Program-made: the position numbers and the translations under genes
Notes under the pieces: generated by a model
The model's input: the letters and a program-made list of their open reading frames with translations, nothing else
Told to the model about the DNA's origin: nothing
Databases searched by the model: none
Shown: positions 56,601 to 64,000 of the stretch, one piece after another
How positions within the stretch are numbered: position 1 is the stretch's first letter
How the letters are laid out: every line of letters starts with the position of its first letter
Origin: Lucinisca nassula
Taxonomy: Eukaryota; Mollusca; Bivalvia; Lucinida; Lucinidae
Assembly (NCBI GenBank): GCA_963580285.1
Contig: OY757011.1
Location: 119,541,874 to 119,605,873, forward strand
DNA: 64,000 bases
Reading direction: 5' to 3'

Positions 56601-57327
56601 TAATGCTTCCAGAGACACTGTGATAAGTTTTGAGAAACTGGTAGATTATTCTATTAATTACGATCCACAGCTGCAAACTGAAGGGTATTCCCTTTACCCG
56701 AAACAACAAACACAGTATGGTGCTTCGCACGACTTCGAAGAATTCGGATTCAAGAAGGATGCGAAACGAAAACCAATTTACACTAGCAATACGGGGATAA
56801 TCTCGTTGTCTTATCAAATCGAAAAAGGCGTTGAAGCCATAACAGATATTGAATATTCGGACAGCACAAAAGATCTGTCCAACTTTACAATGGCCTATAC
56901 TGATAAAAGTGTTCTTCACATCGAAGCCAGACTGCCTTTCATTGGTTTCTATAAACTCTCAATTAAAGCAAAACTGGTAGGCTCAGAGTCTGCAGTCGTG
57001 TGGGATGTCATCAATTCTTTAATTGAGTGTAGGATAGTTAAAGAGAAGTGTGAACCATTTCCAAAATATTATTCAAAAGCAATCTTAGAAAACTGTCAAA
57101 TATTGGAACCAGTCAAGCGAGATTTGCCATCAGATTCAGTTCAACGGTTCCGGATTCTTGCGCCTGGACAAGAAATTGTCATGGTAGAAGATACGAAACT
57201 AAAGGGCAGGGATGGTTTGTTCGAAGGAAACGTACAATGCCCGAAATCAGGAGTAAGGCTGGCTGTGTACTGTTCTAAAAATGAGACCCAGTACCTAGAA
57301 GGTATATACGAGTTTAAAGTAGTTTGA
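44571..57327 (+). CDS. Kyphoscoliosis peptidase / hillarin-like transglutaminase-core protein, five exons
   Basis: Spliced CDS: 44571-44669, 47513-47641, 49037-49152, 53778-53897, 56004-57327 (1788 bases, 595 aa). Intron phases are 0, 0, 2, 2 and every junction is GT-AG. Residues 1-33 are a Lys/Ser/Asp-rich head starting MGSASSKPK, a good N-myristoylation pattern with a following basic patch. Residues about 72-210 are the transglutaminase-like core: IDTHAKKAPEHL, then VRAFYIWITHNI, then CVCDGYSNVMLSLC with probable nucleophile Cys143, then DHSWNA (His187), then WYLVDCTWGAG (Asp202). The triad is intact. The remaining ~380 residues look like the repeated beta-rich KY/hillarin C-terminal modules. 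Relatives work at muscle Z-discs or the cortical cytoskeleton, and peptidase activity is weakly established. No MITE or SINE interrupts an exon. Confidence 0.9.
44990..45275 (+). mobile_element. SINE-B copy, head truncated
   Basis: Starts at GAGGACGCGGGTTCGATTCC (B box) and ends CTATACAAACAAACAAAC. In KY intron 1. Confidence 0.85.
45858..46371. mobile_element. MITE-A copy split by MITE-C
   Basis: The hairpin GACCCGCCTCATCGAGGCGG and right end GGCGTGTTTTTTCGTGATG are clear; the left terminus is decayed. MITE-C sits in the 'tactatataaaagtgggg' part. Confidence 0.85.
46079..46316. mobile_element. MITE-C copy with TA duplication
   Basis: TGGGCCCCGTCAAGCGAT to TTCGCTTGGCGGGGCTCA, flanked by TA at 46077 and 46317. 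Removing it restores the MITE-A sequence. Confidence 0.9.
46590..46845 (+). mobile_element. SINE-A copy, degenerate
   Basis: TGCTTCCACGCAGAGGTGAA, GGTCTAAGCCTGCCGAGGC and GGTGTTGACGGAGATG remain. Confidence 0.65.
46866..47455 (+). mobile_element. SINE-B copy split by MITE-A
   Basis: Head 46866-46971 (GGCCTCCGTAGCCCAGTCGG, CGCGGGTTCGAAACCTGCC). Remainder 47259-47455, ending CAAACAAACAAACAAAC. Confidence 0.9.
46972..47258. mobile_element. MITE-A copy nested in SINE-B
   Basis: CATTATGAAAACACGCC to GGCGAGTTTTCGTGATG, 287 bp, with a complete hairpin. Other SINE-B copies supply the empty site (GATCATGAAATCTTTT), which shows no target duplication. Confidence 0.9.
47513..47641 (+). CDS. KY-like gene coding exon 2
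   Basis: Acceptor TATTTCAG|GAAATACGG, donor AAGAAA|GTAAGA, 43 codons in phase 0-0. It encodes a Pro/Arg-rich linker followed by VPDVAMFDSIDTHAKK, the start of the family's conserved D-x-H-A segment. It starts 58 bases after the AAAC tail of a SINE-B copy. Confidence 0.8.
47697..47992 (-). mobile_element. SINE-A copy
   Basis: Starts TTTGTTTGAGGTTTAGCGTC and ends AGCCCCGATGGGCGGGGG. Begins 55 bases after KY exon 2. Confidence 0.85.
48409..48722 (-). mobile_element. SINE-B copy, near full length
   Basis: TTGTATTGGAGTTTAACGGC (tail side) through CGGGAGTCGAACCCGCGTCC to CGAGGCCGGCG. KY intron 2. Confidence 0.9.
48846..48890. repeat. Poly-C and CA simple repeat
   Basis: A run of 17 C, then CACCCCCC, then ACACACAC. 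Confidence 0.95.
49037..49152 (+). CDS. KY-like gene coding exon 3
   Basis: Acceptor TTTCTAG|GCACCG, donor ATCAG|GTGACC, phase 0 in and phase 2 out. It encodes APEHLKSSVSELAAYL and VRAFYIWITHNI, the helix before the catalytic cysteine in KY/transglutaminase-like domains. Confidence 0.88.
49215..49375. mobile_element. MITE-A partial copy
   Basis: TATATAGTAAAACTGGGGTT and a GAACCGATGACGCGGTTC hairpin, without termini. Directly after KY exon 3. Confidence 0.65.
49406..49675. mobile_element. MITE-B copy
   Basis: ACAATGACACACCCATACG at the left; the right end is ACACTTATTAACGTGATG. The hairpin is partly lost. Confidence 0.65.
50363..50517 (-). mobile_element. SINE-C copy
   Basis: GTTTGAGTTTTACGTCCCAC (tail), AGACTCATCCGAAAGTCTGG, ending ACTACACCATGGAGGCTTC. 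Confidence 0.85.
50745..51350 (-). pseudogene. LINE reverse transcriptase C-terminal remnant
   Basis: Minus-strand frame reads DDEVNARIAKPSAAFGRLRG, KLKVYRAVVLPTA, LAQLRWTGHVTRMPEERLPK, GGQKKRYKDTLKA and WEQIAQDRAKWRGLV. This is the characteristic C-terminus of a widespread LINE polyprotein. A segment after VVLPT is missing or replaced, and the palm domain is absent. Lies in KY intron 3, antisense. Confidence 0.85.
51419..51612 (-). mobile_element. SINE-A 3' part
   Basis: TTTGATTTGAGGTTTAACGT to CGCACCGCCGTTCCTGGAC. Truncated at the shared central module. Confidence 0.85.
51615..51930. repeat. Dispersed repeat J fragment
   Basis: TCTCATCAGTGACC and ACACTATGATGATAGGCCGG-type blocks are shared with 38500-38850, 40500-40610, 57690-57910 and the tandem array at 60824-61757. 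Confidence 0.5.
52296..52790 (+). repeat. Dispersed repeat F split by MITE-A
   Basis: GTGGTTTATTTTTGTTATAT to CTTTTGGCTTTTCGCTTGTG, then MITE-A (52430-52708), then GTTTCTTTCCCTTTGATGTC. Compare 1768-1995 and 57965-58390. Confidence 0.75.
52430..52708. mobile_element. MITE-A copy with perfect hairpin
   Basis: CATTACTAAAACACGCC to GGCGTGTTTTCGTGATG. The hairpin stem starts at TTTTTCTTATTTCTG and runs through GATAGAACCGCCTC-GAC-GAGGCGGTTC, about 55 bases per arm. Confidence 0.9.
53028..53330 (+). mobile_element. SINE-A copy
   Basis: TTGGCCTCCGCCCATCGAGG to CAAATCAAACAAAC. ACACATTTTGAAT occurs before and after, a probable 13-bp target duplication (about 53015-53027 and 53328-53340). Confidence 0.85.
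53424..53701. mobile_element. MITE-A copy upstream of KY exon 4
   Basis: CATTACGCAAACACGCC to GGCGTGTTTTCGTGATG with full hairpin. Flanks are TAAA and GTTT, with no duplication. Confidence 0.9.
53778..53897 (+). CDS. KY-like gene coding exon 4 (catalytic cysteine)
   Basis: Acceptor AATTCTAG|TTTTGATG, donor TGCAA|GTAAGC, phase 2 in and out. It encodes FDVDGYFGDTEQSP and TGLCVCDGYSNVM; the cysteine before DGYS is the expected nucleophile. A MITE-A copy ends 76 bases before the exon. A MITE-B copy begins at 53903, only five bases into the downstream intron. Confidence 0.88.
53903..54166. mobile_element. MITE-B copy abutting the KY exon 4 donor
   Basis: Left end CGTCACGATAACACATCCG, right end TCTTTACATGATG. 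The left end starts at intron base 6, so only GTAAG precedes it. Confidence 0.85.
55055..55140 (+). repeat. tRNA-like 43-bp tandem duplication
   Basis: GATGCGCCGTGGTCAAGTGG occurs twice. The block looks like a tRNA-derived SINE A-box region. No B box downstream, so not a tRNA gene. Confidence 0.5.
55480..55758. mobile_element. MITE-A copy
   Basis: CATTACGCAAACACGCC to GGTGTGTTTTTTGTGATG with full hairpin GAACCGCCTCATTGAGGCGG. Followed by a truncated hairpin core at 55760-55880, 120 bases before KY exon 5. Confidence 0.9.
56004..57327 (+). CDS. KY-like gene terminal coding exon (His, Asp and C-terminal repeats)
   Basis: Acceptor CTTCTTTCAG|AGAAGC; the first base completes Lys155. It encodes EAGIPCNTIPGYAKWFG, then DHSWNAIFVDFDWYLVDCTW, and then about 380 residues of beta-rich sequence without obvious repeats at residue level. 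There is a single open frame to TGA at 57325. The open frame begins upstream at 55927, but that part is intronic. Confidence 0.9.
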
Positions 57328-57865
57328 TACCATTCCGTGAAACGAAGGCCTACTCCCCTCCCGATCTAATCCCCATTTTATACAGAAAAAGTAGGGTTTA
57401 CGGGCATACAATATCTGCCTTATTTTTGCATGTTCAGTAACGAAATTTATATTTGACAAAAACTTCTACAAACATGCTTGTATCATGGCCTACTTTTTTC
57501 CTTTACAGTTGTCTAGCGGATATTTTCAATTAACTTGCTTTTGAAGACTTATAGTGTGGTAGGTGGGGCTCAGGCCAGTTGGTTAACTATGGGTGCAAGT
57601 GTGATATAACTAAATACAATATACCACGAATATGTCAAATCAGATTATGGGTGTAATTTGATTTGATTAAAACAAAGAGAAACGAGATCACTGAGGATAC
57701 AGGCAAAACGTCTCCCCGTACATCATCATAGTGCAGATTATATTTTCTGGTCCTTTGGGATCATTGAGTTCATTTTAAATCATTTTGAAAATAGAGTTCT
57801 GCTTAAGCCGGCGCTAGGGGGCGTCGCCGGTGTTGCACTTTTCAGTACTGGTCATGAACAGACTC

Positions 57866-57871
57866 AATAAA
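57866..57871 (+). promoter_or_regulatory. Possible polyadenylation signal of the KY-like gene
   Basis: An AATAAA lies about 540 bases after the stop codon. It sits in sequence related to a dispersed repeat, so it may be coincidental. Confidence 0.25.
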
Positions 57872-57964
57872 ACCGAGTCTGCTATTTTCGTTTATTTGGT
57901 GTATTCTTTGCTTCCAGGGGATCTAACTTCAGAACTTATTTCAATATTTCATTTTAAAATGTTG

Positions 57965-58390
57965 TTGGTTTTCTTTGAATGGCACTGTCAACACTAAGTA
58001 TCATGTATATGTTTCATGCGGACTGGGCAGGTTATTTGTCTGGGTCGCGGTGGAGGTGGGGGCGGGGGCTGTGACCGGGTGTGGTCGGTTTGAGCCCCCC
58101 CCCCCCCCCCCCGGTGGGGTTCGTGTCACTGACTGTTCCAAGCGGTGCTTCTGTCGTGGTTTATTTTTGTTATGGTTTGTCTTTGAGTGTGTATCGCTTG
58201 TGTTGTATTGTTTTGGATAGCCGGTTGGCATTTTGTGTACATGTATGTGTGTGTGTGTGTGTGTGTGGGGGGGGGGTGTCCTTTTGGTTTTCCGCTGTTG
58301 GTGTTTCATTGGGGTCTGGTTGTTTCGTGTTTCTGCTTCTTTCCTTTTGGTGTCTCTGATGGGAGCTGTGAGTTAATCGTAACGATTCCT
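57965..58390 (+). repeat. Dispersed repeat F with poly-C and GT runs
   Basis: GTGGTTTATTTTTGTTATGG, GGATAGCCGGTTGGC and CTTTTGGTTTTCCGC, with a 16-C run at 58097 and GTGTGT at 58246. Confidence 0.7.
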
Positions 58391-58852
58391 GATCATTGCC
58401 TTCTCTTCTATTAACCAGGAGAAAATGGAGTAAACTTGGTCACAGAAAAAAGAGTTTTATTCCCAGTGTATGCACACTGTGTTTGGTTCCTTTTCAGAAC
58501 AAAAATGTGAGAAACTAAAATGTAGTTCTAGAAAAATCTATGAATTCAGTCTTGTTTTTGATTTCAGAAAGAATGGACTGTATCTGCACAGGCTCATCCA
58601 CGGTGCATTGTTTATGTTGCTGTATTTGTTCTTTGTGACCTAAAACAATTCTGAATGGGATTCAGTACTTAGAGATTAAAATTGTAAGATGTGTGACCTA
58701 CAGGTCAAGCATATAATTGTTCTGTTGATTTTAATTTCGACATGGATGCCACTCTTCATTAGCAGTCCACTAATTGTTGGCTCGACTTTAAAAAGAGAAA
58801 CTCAATTGGGTGACTATTTCATGCTCAATTAAAACCACTTTATACTGATTGG

Positions 58853-58945
58853 TGAGTGAGTGTTTGAGTTTTACGTCCCACCAACAGCTAAGGTCATACG
58901 CAGACGGGACCTCTGTTTAAAGACCCATCCGGAAGTCTGAAAACT
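58853..58945 (-). mobile_element. SINE-C 3' fragment
   Basis: GAGTGTTTGAGTTTTACGTC to CCATCCGGAAGTCTG. Confidence 0.8.
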
Positions 58946-59239
58946 GATTGGTTGACCATGATACAAAACAGATATAGAACTGTCAATCAATATTTGCAGA
59001 TATACTTTTCGGGGCAAGCCCCTCGATGTACATCTACAAATTTTTCATGCACTGTTCTACATGTATATATATATATTGCAAGTAATAATAATGTTTATGT
59101 GTTTTCATAAAGAAAAAAATCCTCCACAATAATTTGAACTAACGACCGTCGCACCCCAGACTTATCCAAGGTTACAAAAGGAGGTTATACAGAGGTAATA
59201 ATTAGCTTCTAAAACTCCACTGAAAGTAAAAAATAAAAT

Positions 59240-59271
<32 letters not shown>

Positions 59272-60120
59272 GAACTAGGTAAATGGACTAAAAACGAGTA
59301 TGTAAAATATTGCTTTGTTTATTTCCTGTGAGAAAGATCTGTAAGAGCTCGCAGGTAAACTTTAACCAAATGCTGACACCGACACGGACACCGGGGGTAT
59401 AGCTATAGCTCCCGCTAACGTTCGTAAGGCGAGTTAAATAAGACAAAATGAAGCATTTTAGGACAAGTTTGTTTTATTATCACTTGTCTTATATGTTGCC
59501 CTTTTGTCTTATGTTTAACCCTGGTTGTGGTATGTTTTACATTATGCCTAATCATTTAACAAACATTGTAGAGCCTGATCAGACGCCGCGTTCTGTGCAC
59601 TGTTGCACTGTCCAAAACATAAGACATAGGCATATATAGGTAACCTCTGTACAAGACTATCCTGTATTGTTGGATGTCATCCGTATTAACACTGAGGTCA
59701 AAAATGAATAATCATGTTTTAATAGAATTGTCATTAATCAAGTCATTAATAACATTATAATATTATCCTTGTCGGCACATACGTATGTAGTACATTTTGT
59801 ATGTACTATGTACGTTAGAACGTACTGTTTACTACGGCCAATGTCTCCGCAACACCTCATACAGTTGTCAAGATCATGATTTGAAACTTCGAAATTGCAT
59901 GATATGTAAGTTTTACGTTGGTTCTGTGGAATACAATTTAAAGACCGTCTTAGAACCGTTTTGCGCCTCTGCAACTTCGGCTTTTTTTCAAGCTTGCAGT
60001 AAAATATACAAATGTGGGCTGAGCATGTGGTTAAAGGTTAGAGAACTCTGATCTAACTGTTCTTGCAAGACTTACATGCCCTTGATTTACTTGAAATGGC
60101 GTTGTCCTTCTCTATTTATA
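58946..60120. other. Intergenic, no gene seen
   Basis: Poly-A run at 59231-59268, AT-rich sequence and short frames without family features. Confidence 0.5.
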
Positions 60121-60121
60121 A

Positions 60122-60334
60122 TACAGTAAAATTCCTATATTAAGACCACCTTTGAGACTGTTCAAAAGTGGTCTTCAAGACCACTTTTAAACAGTTCCAA
60201 AGGTGGTCTCCCACTAGAGAGCACTGGATGTAGAAAACATTAAGAAAATATACCTGAAATCTTCTAAATATGCTTTTTTAAAATGCATAATTTGTCTGGA
60301 TTTTAGGTGGTCTTAAAAGCGGAATTTTACTGTA
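60122..60334. mobile_element. MITE-E copy, best preserved
   Basis: TACAGTAAAATTCC and GGAATTTTACTGTA ends, with internal AAGACCACCTTTGAGAC palindrome. Confidence 0.85.
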
Positions 60335-60403
60335 CTCTTGAATGTCTCCGCAACTCCGCTTTCGGTTTTCAAGATCATGACAAGAAATTAGCATGGTAGC
60401 TAT

Positions 60404-60561
60404 TACAGTAAAAATCCTGTTAAGTGCTCTATAAGACCAAGTTTCAGCTATGCCAAAGGTGGTTTCTTATAAATGGACTCTAGGTGTAGAAAACAGAGAA
60501 AAATTAACTGAAATAAACCAGTCTAAAGTTTAGCTGGTCTTAACGTCAGAATTTCACTGTA
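60404..60561. mobile_element. MITE-E related copy
   Basis: TACAGTAAAAATCC to AGAATTTCACTGTA. Its right half (TAGCTGGTCTTAACGTCAG) is repeated at 60751-60780. Confidence 0.7.
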
Positions 60562-60624
60562 CATGTATATTCAACATATTTGCATTATTTGCTGGCTCCT
60601 AGCTTGCACATTGTCAATATTGGA

Positions 60625-60700
60625 AAAACAGATAACCAGACCCCCCCCTGACCTTTCAAGGTCAGGGGGGGTCTGGTTACCTGTTTTTCCAACACTGATA
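60625..60700. repeat. Perfect palindrome with C7/G7 arms
   Basis: The arm TTGGAAAAACAGATAACC-AGACCCCCCC is followed by its complement, with a few bases at the centre (CTTTCAAGG). Bounded by the related pair 'acattgtcaatat' / 'acactgataacc'. Confidence 0.85.
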
Positions 60701-60823
60701 ACCTTCAGACAATGAACCGGCAGATAATGCAAATAAGGTGAATAGGTGATTAGCTGGCCTTAACGTCAGAATTTCACTGTATATAGGTTATTATTTATAT
60801 TATAATATTATCCTTGTTTATAC

Positions 60824-61757
60824 ATGTCTAGAATATGAGTCCAAATCAATATTTATTTCCGATTTCTCAGAATATTCACGCTGACCTCAAAGGACCAAAA
60901 GTAAAATATAAACTGCACTATGGTTGATGTACGGGGAGACGTTTTACGGCCGCCACACGGCACAACACCAGCTGCAGTGAAGGCAAATAAAAATCAAAAA
61001 TGAGTTCCTTTAAGAGCAATGGAAACATTCATAAGAAAGAAGATGGGTCATACTACGTAGTTTCGGCTAATAAAGCCTCATCAGTGACCCTGTAATGATC
61101 CGGCAAAGAAAGCCAGAGGAAACATACTGCAATTTTGCGAATTTCGAATAGGCAGTCGATTCAAAGACTGATAAAAATCAAAATGGGGTCCAAATAATTA
61201 AAAACATGTCTAGAATATGAGTCCAAATCAATAATTATTTCCGATTTCTCAGAATATTCACGCTGACCTCAAAGGACCAAAAGTAAAATATAAACTGCAC
61301 TATGGTTGATGTACGGGGAGACGTTTTAAGGCCGCCACACGGCACGACACCAGCTGCAGTGAAGGCAAATAAAAATCAAAAATGAGTTCCTTTAAGAGCA
61401 ATGGAAACATTCATAAGAAAGAAGATGGGTCATACTACGTAGTTTCGGCTAATAAAGCCTCATCAGTGACCCTGTAATGATCCGGCAAAGAAAGCCAGAG
61501 GAAACATACTGCAATTTTGCGAATTTCGAATTGGCAGTCGATTCAAAGACTGATAAAAATCAAAATGGGGTCCAAATAATTAAAAACATGTCTAGAATAT
61601 GAGTCCAAATCAATAATTATTTCCGATTTCTCAGAATATTCACGCTGACCTCAAAGGACCAAAAGTAAAATATAAACTGTACTATGGTTGATGTACGGGG
61701 AGACGTTTTACGGCCGCCACACGGCACAACACCAGCTGCAGTGAAGGCAAATAAAAG
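60824..61757 (+). repeat. Approximately 382-bp tandem repeat, about 2.5 units
   Basis: CATGTCTAGAATATGAGTCC recurs at about 60824, 61206 and 61588. Units are nearly identical (a few point differences such as TTTTACGG versus TTTTAAGG), so the array is recent. The unit belongs to dispersed repeat J. Confidence 0.9.
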
Positions 61758-62095
61758 GTAAGCCCCAAATTTCGCTGTATAAAGTTTAATTTATGGGGGG
61801 GGGGGGGGGGTGCATTTCATGAACTTGTTCACGTTATCTACCTAAGAGTTAGGGTTACCCGTAGGGCTTACCCGCTGAGTGCACGGGTTACCTCTAAGGG
61901 TTACCCGTAAAAAGTCAAAAAGTCCTCGGATACTTTGAGGACTTGCTGTAATTCTCCTACAGTTTTAACAAATTTATTTCACGATCCGGCATGTAGTCCA
62001 ATATGTGCAGAAGGAATGGCAGACAGTGTAGAGGAGCAGTCTGATCTGGGTTTGAACTGTTGGACTAGAATGCGTAGGAGGATCATTACAGAATT

Positions 62096-62292
62096 ATTAC
62101 AAAAACACGCCTATTCAAATATTTTGGTAACATTTTACGACTAAAAATGATTATTTTTTTCAGATAAAAATCCTGATATGTTTATATACAGCAGAAATAA
62201 GAAAAATAATGTAAACCCCTGTAAACCTCACTTTTACTATATAAAAGTGGGGTTGAAGGGGGTCAACATTATATAGGCGTATTCTCGTGATG
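62096..62292. mobile_element. MITE-A copy lacking the hairpin
   Basis: TTACAAAAACACGCC to GGCGTATTCTCGTGATG. The hairpin is deleted between TATGTTTATATACAGC and AGAAATAAG. Confidence 0.8.
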
Positions 62293-62299
62293 GACAGCG

Positions 62300-62870
62300 T
62301 AGCATCATATTAGCAAGTCCGTGTAATGAACACCCCTATGAACCCCACTTCGTATAGAGAAAAATGGGATATACATTAGTTCCCAAAACAGGGATTGTGG
62401 GTACTCATTAGAACCACCTCAATGAGGCTTTTATAACGAGCACCCATAATCTATTATCATATCACAAATATTCATCCGGTCCCCGCCCATCGGGGCTTGA
62501 AGAAATATATGAGCTGCATGATGCTTCCACGCTGAGCTGAAACCGACCCGCACACGAGTACTGGTAAACCGCTTAGAGGATCTAAGCCTCGCTTAGAGGA
62601 TCTAAGCCTGCCTTGGCAAAGCGGTGCGAGTCGGCCCGTCCATGCTTATAAACCCTATTGGTTTCATTGGGCGGCAGCGCTTGAGATGTCATTTCATCTC
62701 AATGTCGGGTAAAAGTCCCACAAAATTGGAAGCAACGTCTCCAAAATGACTTTACAGTGTTGACGGGGACGTTAAACCTCAAATCAAACAAACAAAACAA
62801 CCAAATATTCATCTGAAATACTCTTGATCTGGAGATATGAAGACGCCAGTATAGCACACGAGTGTCTCTG
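62300..62870. mobile_element. MITE-B copy (reverse), split by SINE-A
   Basis: CAAGTCCGTGTAATGAACAC, hairpin GAACCACCTCAATGAGG, SINE-A insertion, then the rest (GAAGACGCCAGTATAGC). Confidence 0.7.
62477..62801 (+). mobile_element. SINE-A copy with 12-bp target-site duplication
   Basis: CAAATATTCATC at 62465-62476 and 62802-62813. Internal short tandem duplication of CGCTTAGAGGATCTAAGCCT. Confidence 0.9.
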
Positions 62871-63433
62871 ATCAGACTGCGCTAATGACGGATGAGCTAA
62901 GTCTTTGCGGTGCGCACACGTCACAAGTTCGGTTAACCCGGCGCATGCGTAAAGCGGAGGTATTCGGGCGGTTCACTACACAGATTTACAATGTCATGTT
63001 TCATAGATCTGCTCCTGGATCACTTGTCTGATTTTCTCCAAATTTGCCGTTGATGTTATTTTATCCTTTAGAATTTTATCCAGCTTATTACATACATGAA
63101 TTAATGAAATTTGGCGGCGGAGTGGTTGGCTTATTCACGAAATAAACCCTTATCTTGCTGTTCACGACAACCCCTATCTTTGGAAACAGTGTAGATGCAG
63201 ATCCGATGGCTTCTGAAGAAGCCATCTGATCAGGATCTACACCGTTTGCCATTCAGTTTATGAATTTGTAGGAATAATTTACATCAAGTAATCTGATTGG
63301 TTCAAAGCCAGAAATGGGTGTGGCTAAACTGAATATTCAGCAAGAGAAGGGTTAAGCAACGGATATTGCAGTTATACCTGGATGAATGACCGAGACGGTT
63401 GTGCCTAGTGAGACGTGTCCTCTGCCTATTTAT

Positions 63434-63547
63434 GCTAACACACCCGTGTGACAAAGAAAATAATATATACCCCGTAAACCCAATTTTTCTGTATATAAAG
63501 TTTGGCTTAGAGGGGTGTTCATTGCTCGGACTTCTTAACGTGTTGAT
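63434..63547. mobile_element. MITE-B copy with internal deletion
   Basis: AACACACCCGTGTGACAAAG joined to AATAATATATACCCC and ending GACTTCTTAACGTGTTG. Confidence 0.75.
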
Positions 63548-63599
63548 TAGTGTGAACATTGGCTCCGCCGTGAGGCGTGTGTTCTGCCCCTAGTGACAT

Positions 63600-63915
63600 T
63601 TCCACAACACACCAGTATAATATAGTGCGTGTTTTTCACATCTCCAAACACACCCATATAACATAGTGCGAGTTTTTCACATCTCCAAAATGGTCACTTT
63701 TCTTATTAAAATCCGAGACATTTTCTTATGTATACTGCAAACATAGGTTGTGGGTGCTCGTTAGAACCGCTTTATTTAGGCGGTTCTAACGAGTACCTAC
63801 AATCTCTGTCTTGGACCAGAAATAAGAATAATAGTGTATACCCCTGTAAACCTAATGTTTCTCTATATAAAGTTGGGTTAAGGATTGTCCATTTCACGGA
63901 CTTGTTCACGTGATG
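63600..63915. mobile_element. MITE-B copy, end duplicated
   Basis: The left part (CACCAGTATAATATAGTGCG to CATCTCCAAA) is followed by a second copy of itself, then the full hairpin GAACCGCTTTATTTAGGCGG, ending TTCACGTGATG. Confidence 0.8.
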
Positions 63916-64000
63916 ATCATAGGCTCCGACCTCGGTTCTGTCTAGTGAGGCGTGTCCTCTGCCTCAGGGCTAGTGAGACGAGGAGAAGAAATGTAACCGT

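Overview
This window is eukaryotic nuclear DNA from an animal, most likely a bivalve mollusc. There are no long uninterrupted genes. The two recognisable genes have large introns with consensus GT-AG junctions, and almost everything else is interspersed repeats. The marine-mollusc assignment is inference from the repeat landscape (several tRNA-like SINE families ending in AAAC tails, many palindromic MITEs, and tandem 'gacctggacc / gtcatgtgacc' type repeats). I cannot name the species.

Layout. 1-3580: dispersed repeats, including a tandem duplication of about 316 bp, a MITE-A copy and SINE-A copies. 3636-22670 (+): a three-exon F-box gene (exons 3636-4623, 14042-14200 and 22369-22670; 482 aa predicted, both introns phase 1). 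Its first intron holds a 4.2-kb inverted duplication. Its second intron holds an approximately 95-bp minisatellite, a 1.1-kb long-TIR element inserted in that minisatellite, and a LINE fragment inserted in a SINE. 22671-44500: intergenic repeats. These include a full-length but broken Tc1-like (DD34E) transposon nested in a MITE-A copy, a 1.8-kb TIR element flanked by direct repeats, a second large inverted repeat (about 32.6-37.5 kb) around a degenerate tandem array, and a pair of matching inverted termini 5.7 kb apart. 44571-57327 (+): a five-exon kyphoscoliosis-peptidase/hillarin-like gene with a transglutaminase-like Cys-His-Asp core and a probable N-myristoylation signal (595 aa predicted). 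57328-64000: further repeats, including an approximately 382-bp tandem array and clustered MITE-A/MITE-B copies.

The two genes are on the same strand but have no evident functional link. The F-box protein should be a substrate adaptor of SCF ubiquitin ligases. The KY-like protein belongs to a family tied to the cytoskeleton and muscle.

The most unusual material is the repeat system. Two MITE families (called A and B here) share a terminal CATYACGAWAACAC motif and a related hairpin core. They show no target-site duplication, even where the element interrupts an identifiable older repeat. Three SINE families (A, B, C) share a 3' tail, and A and B also share a central module. Nested insertions give exact element boundaries and a relative order of events. 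All family names are local labels for this window; no database comparison was possible.
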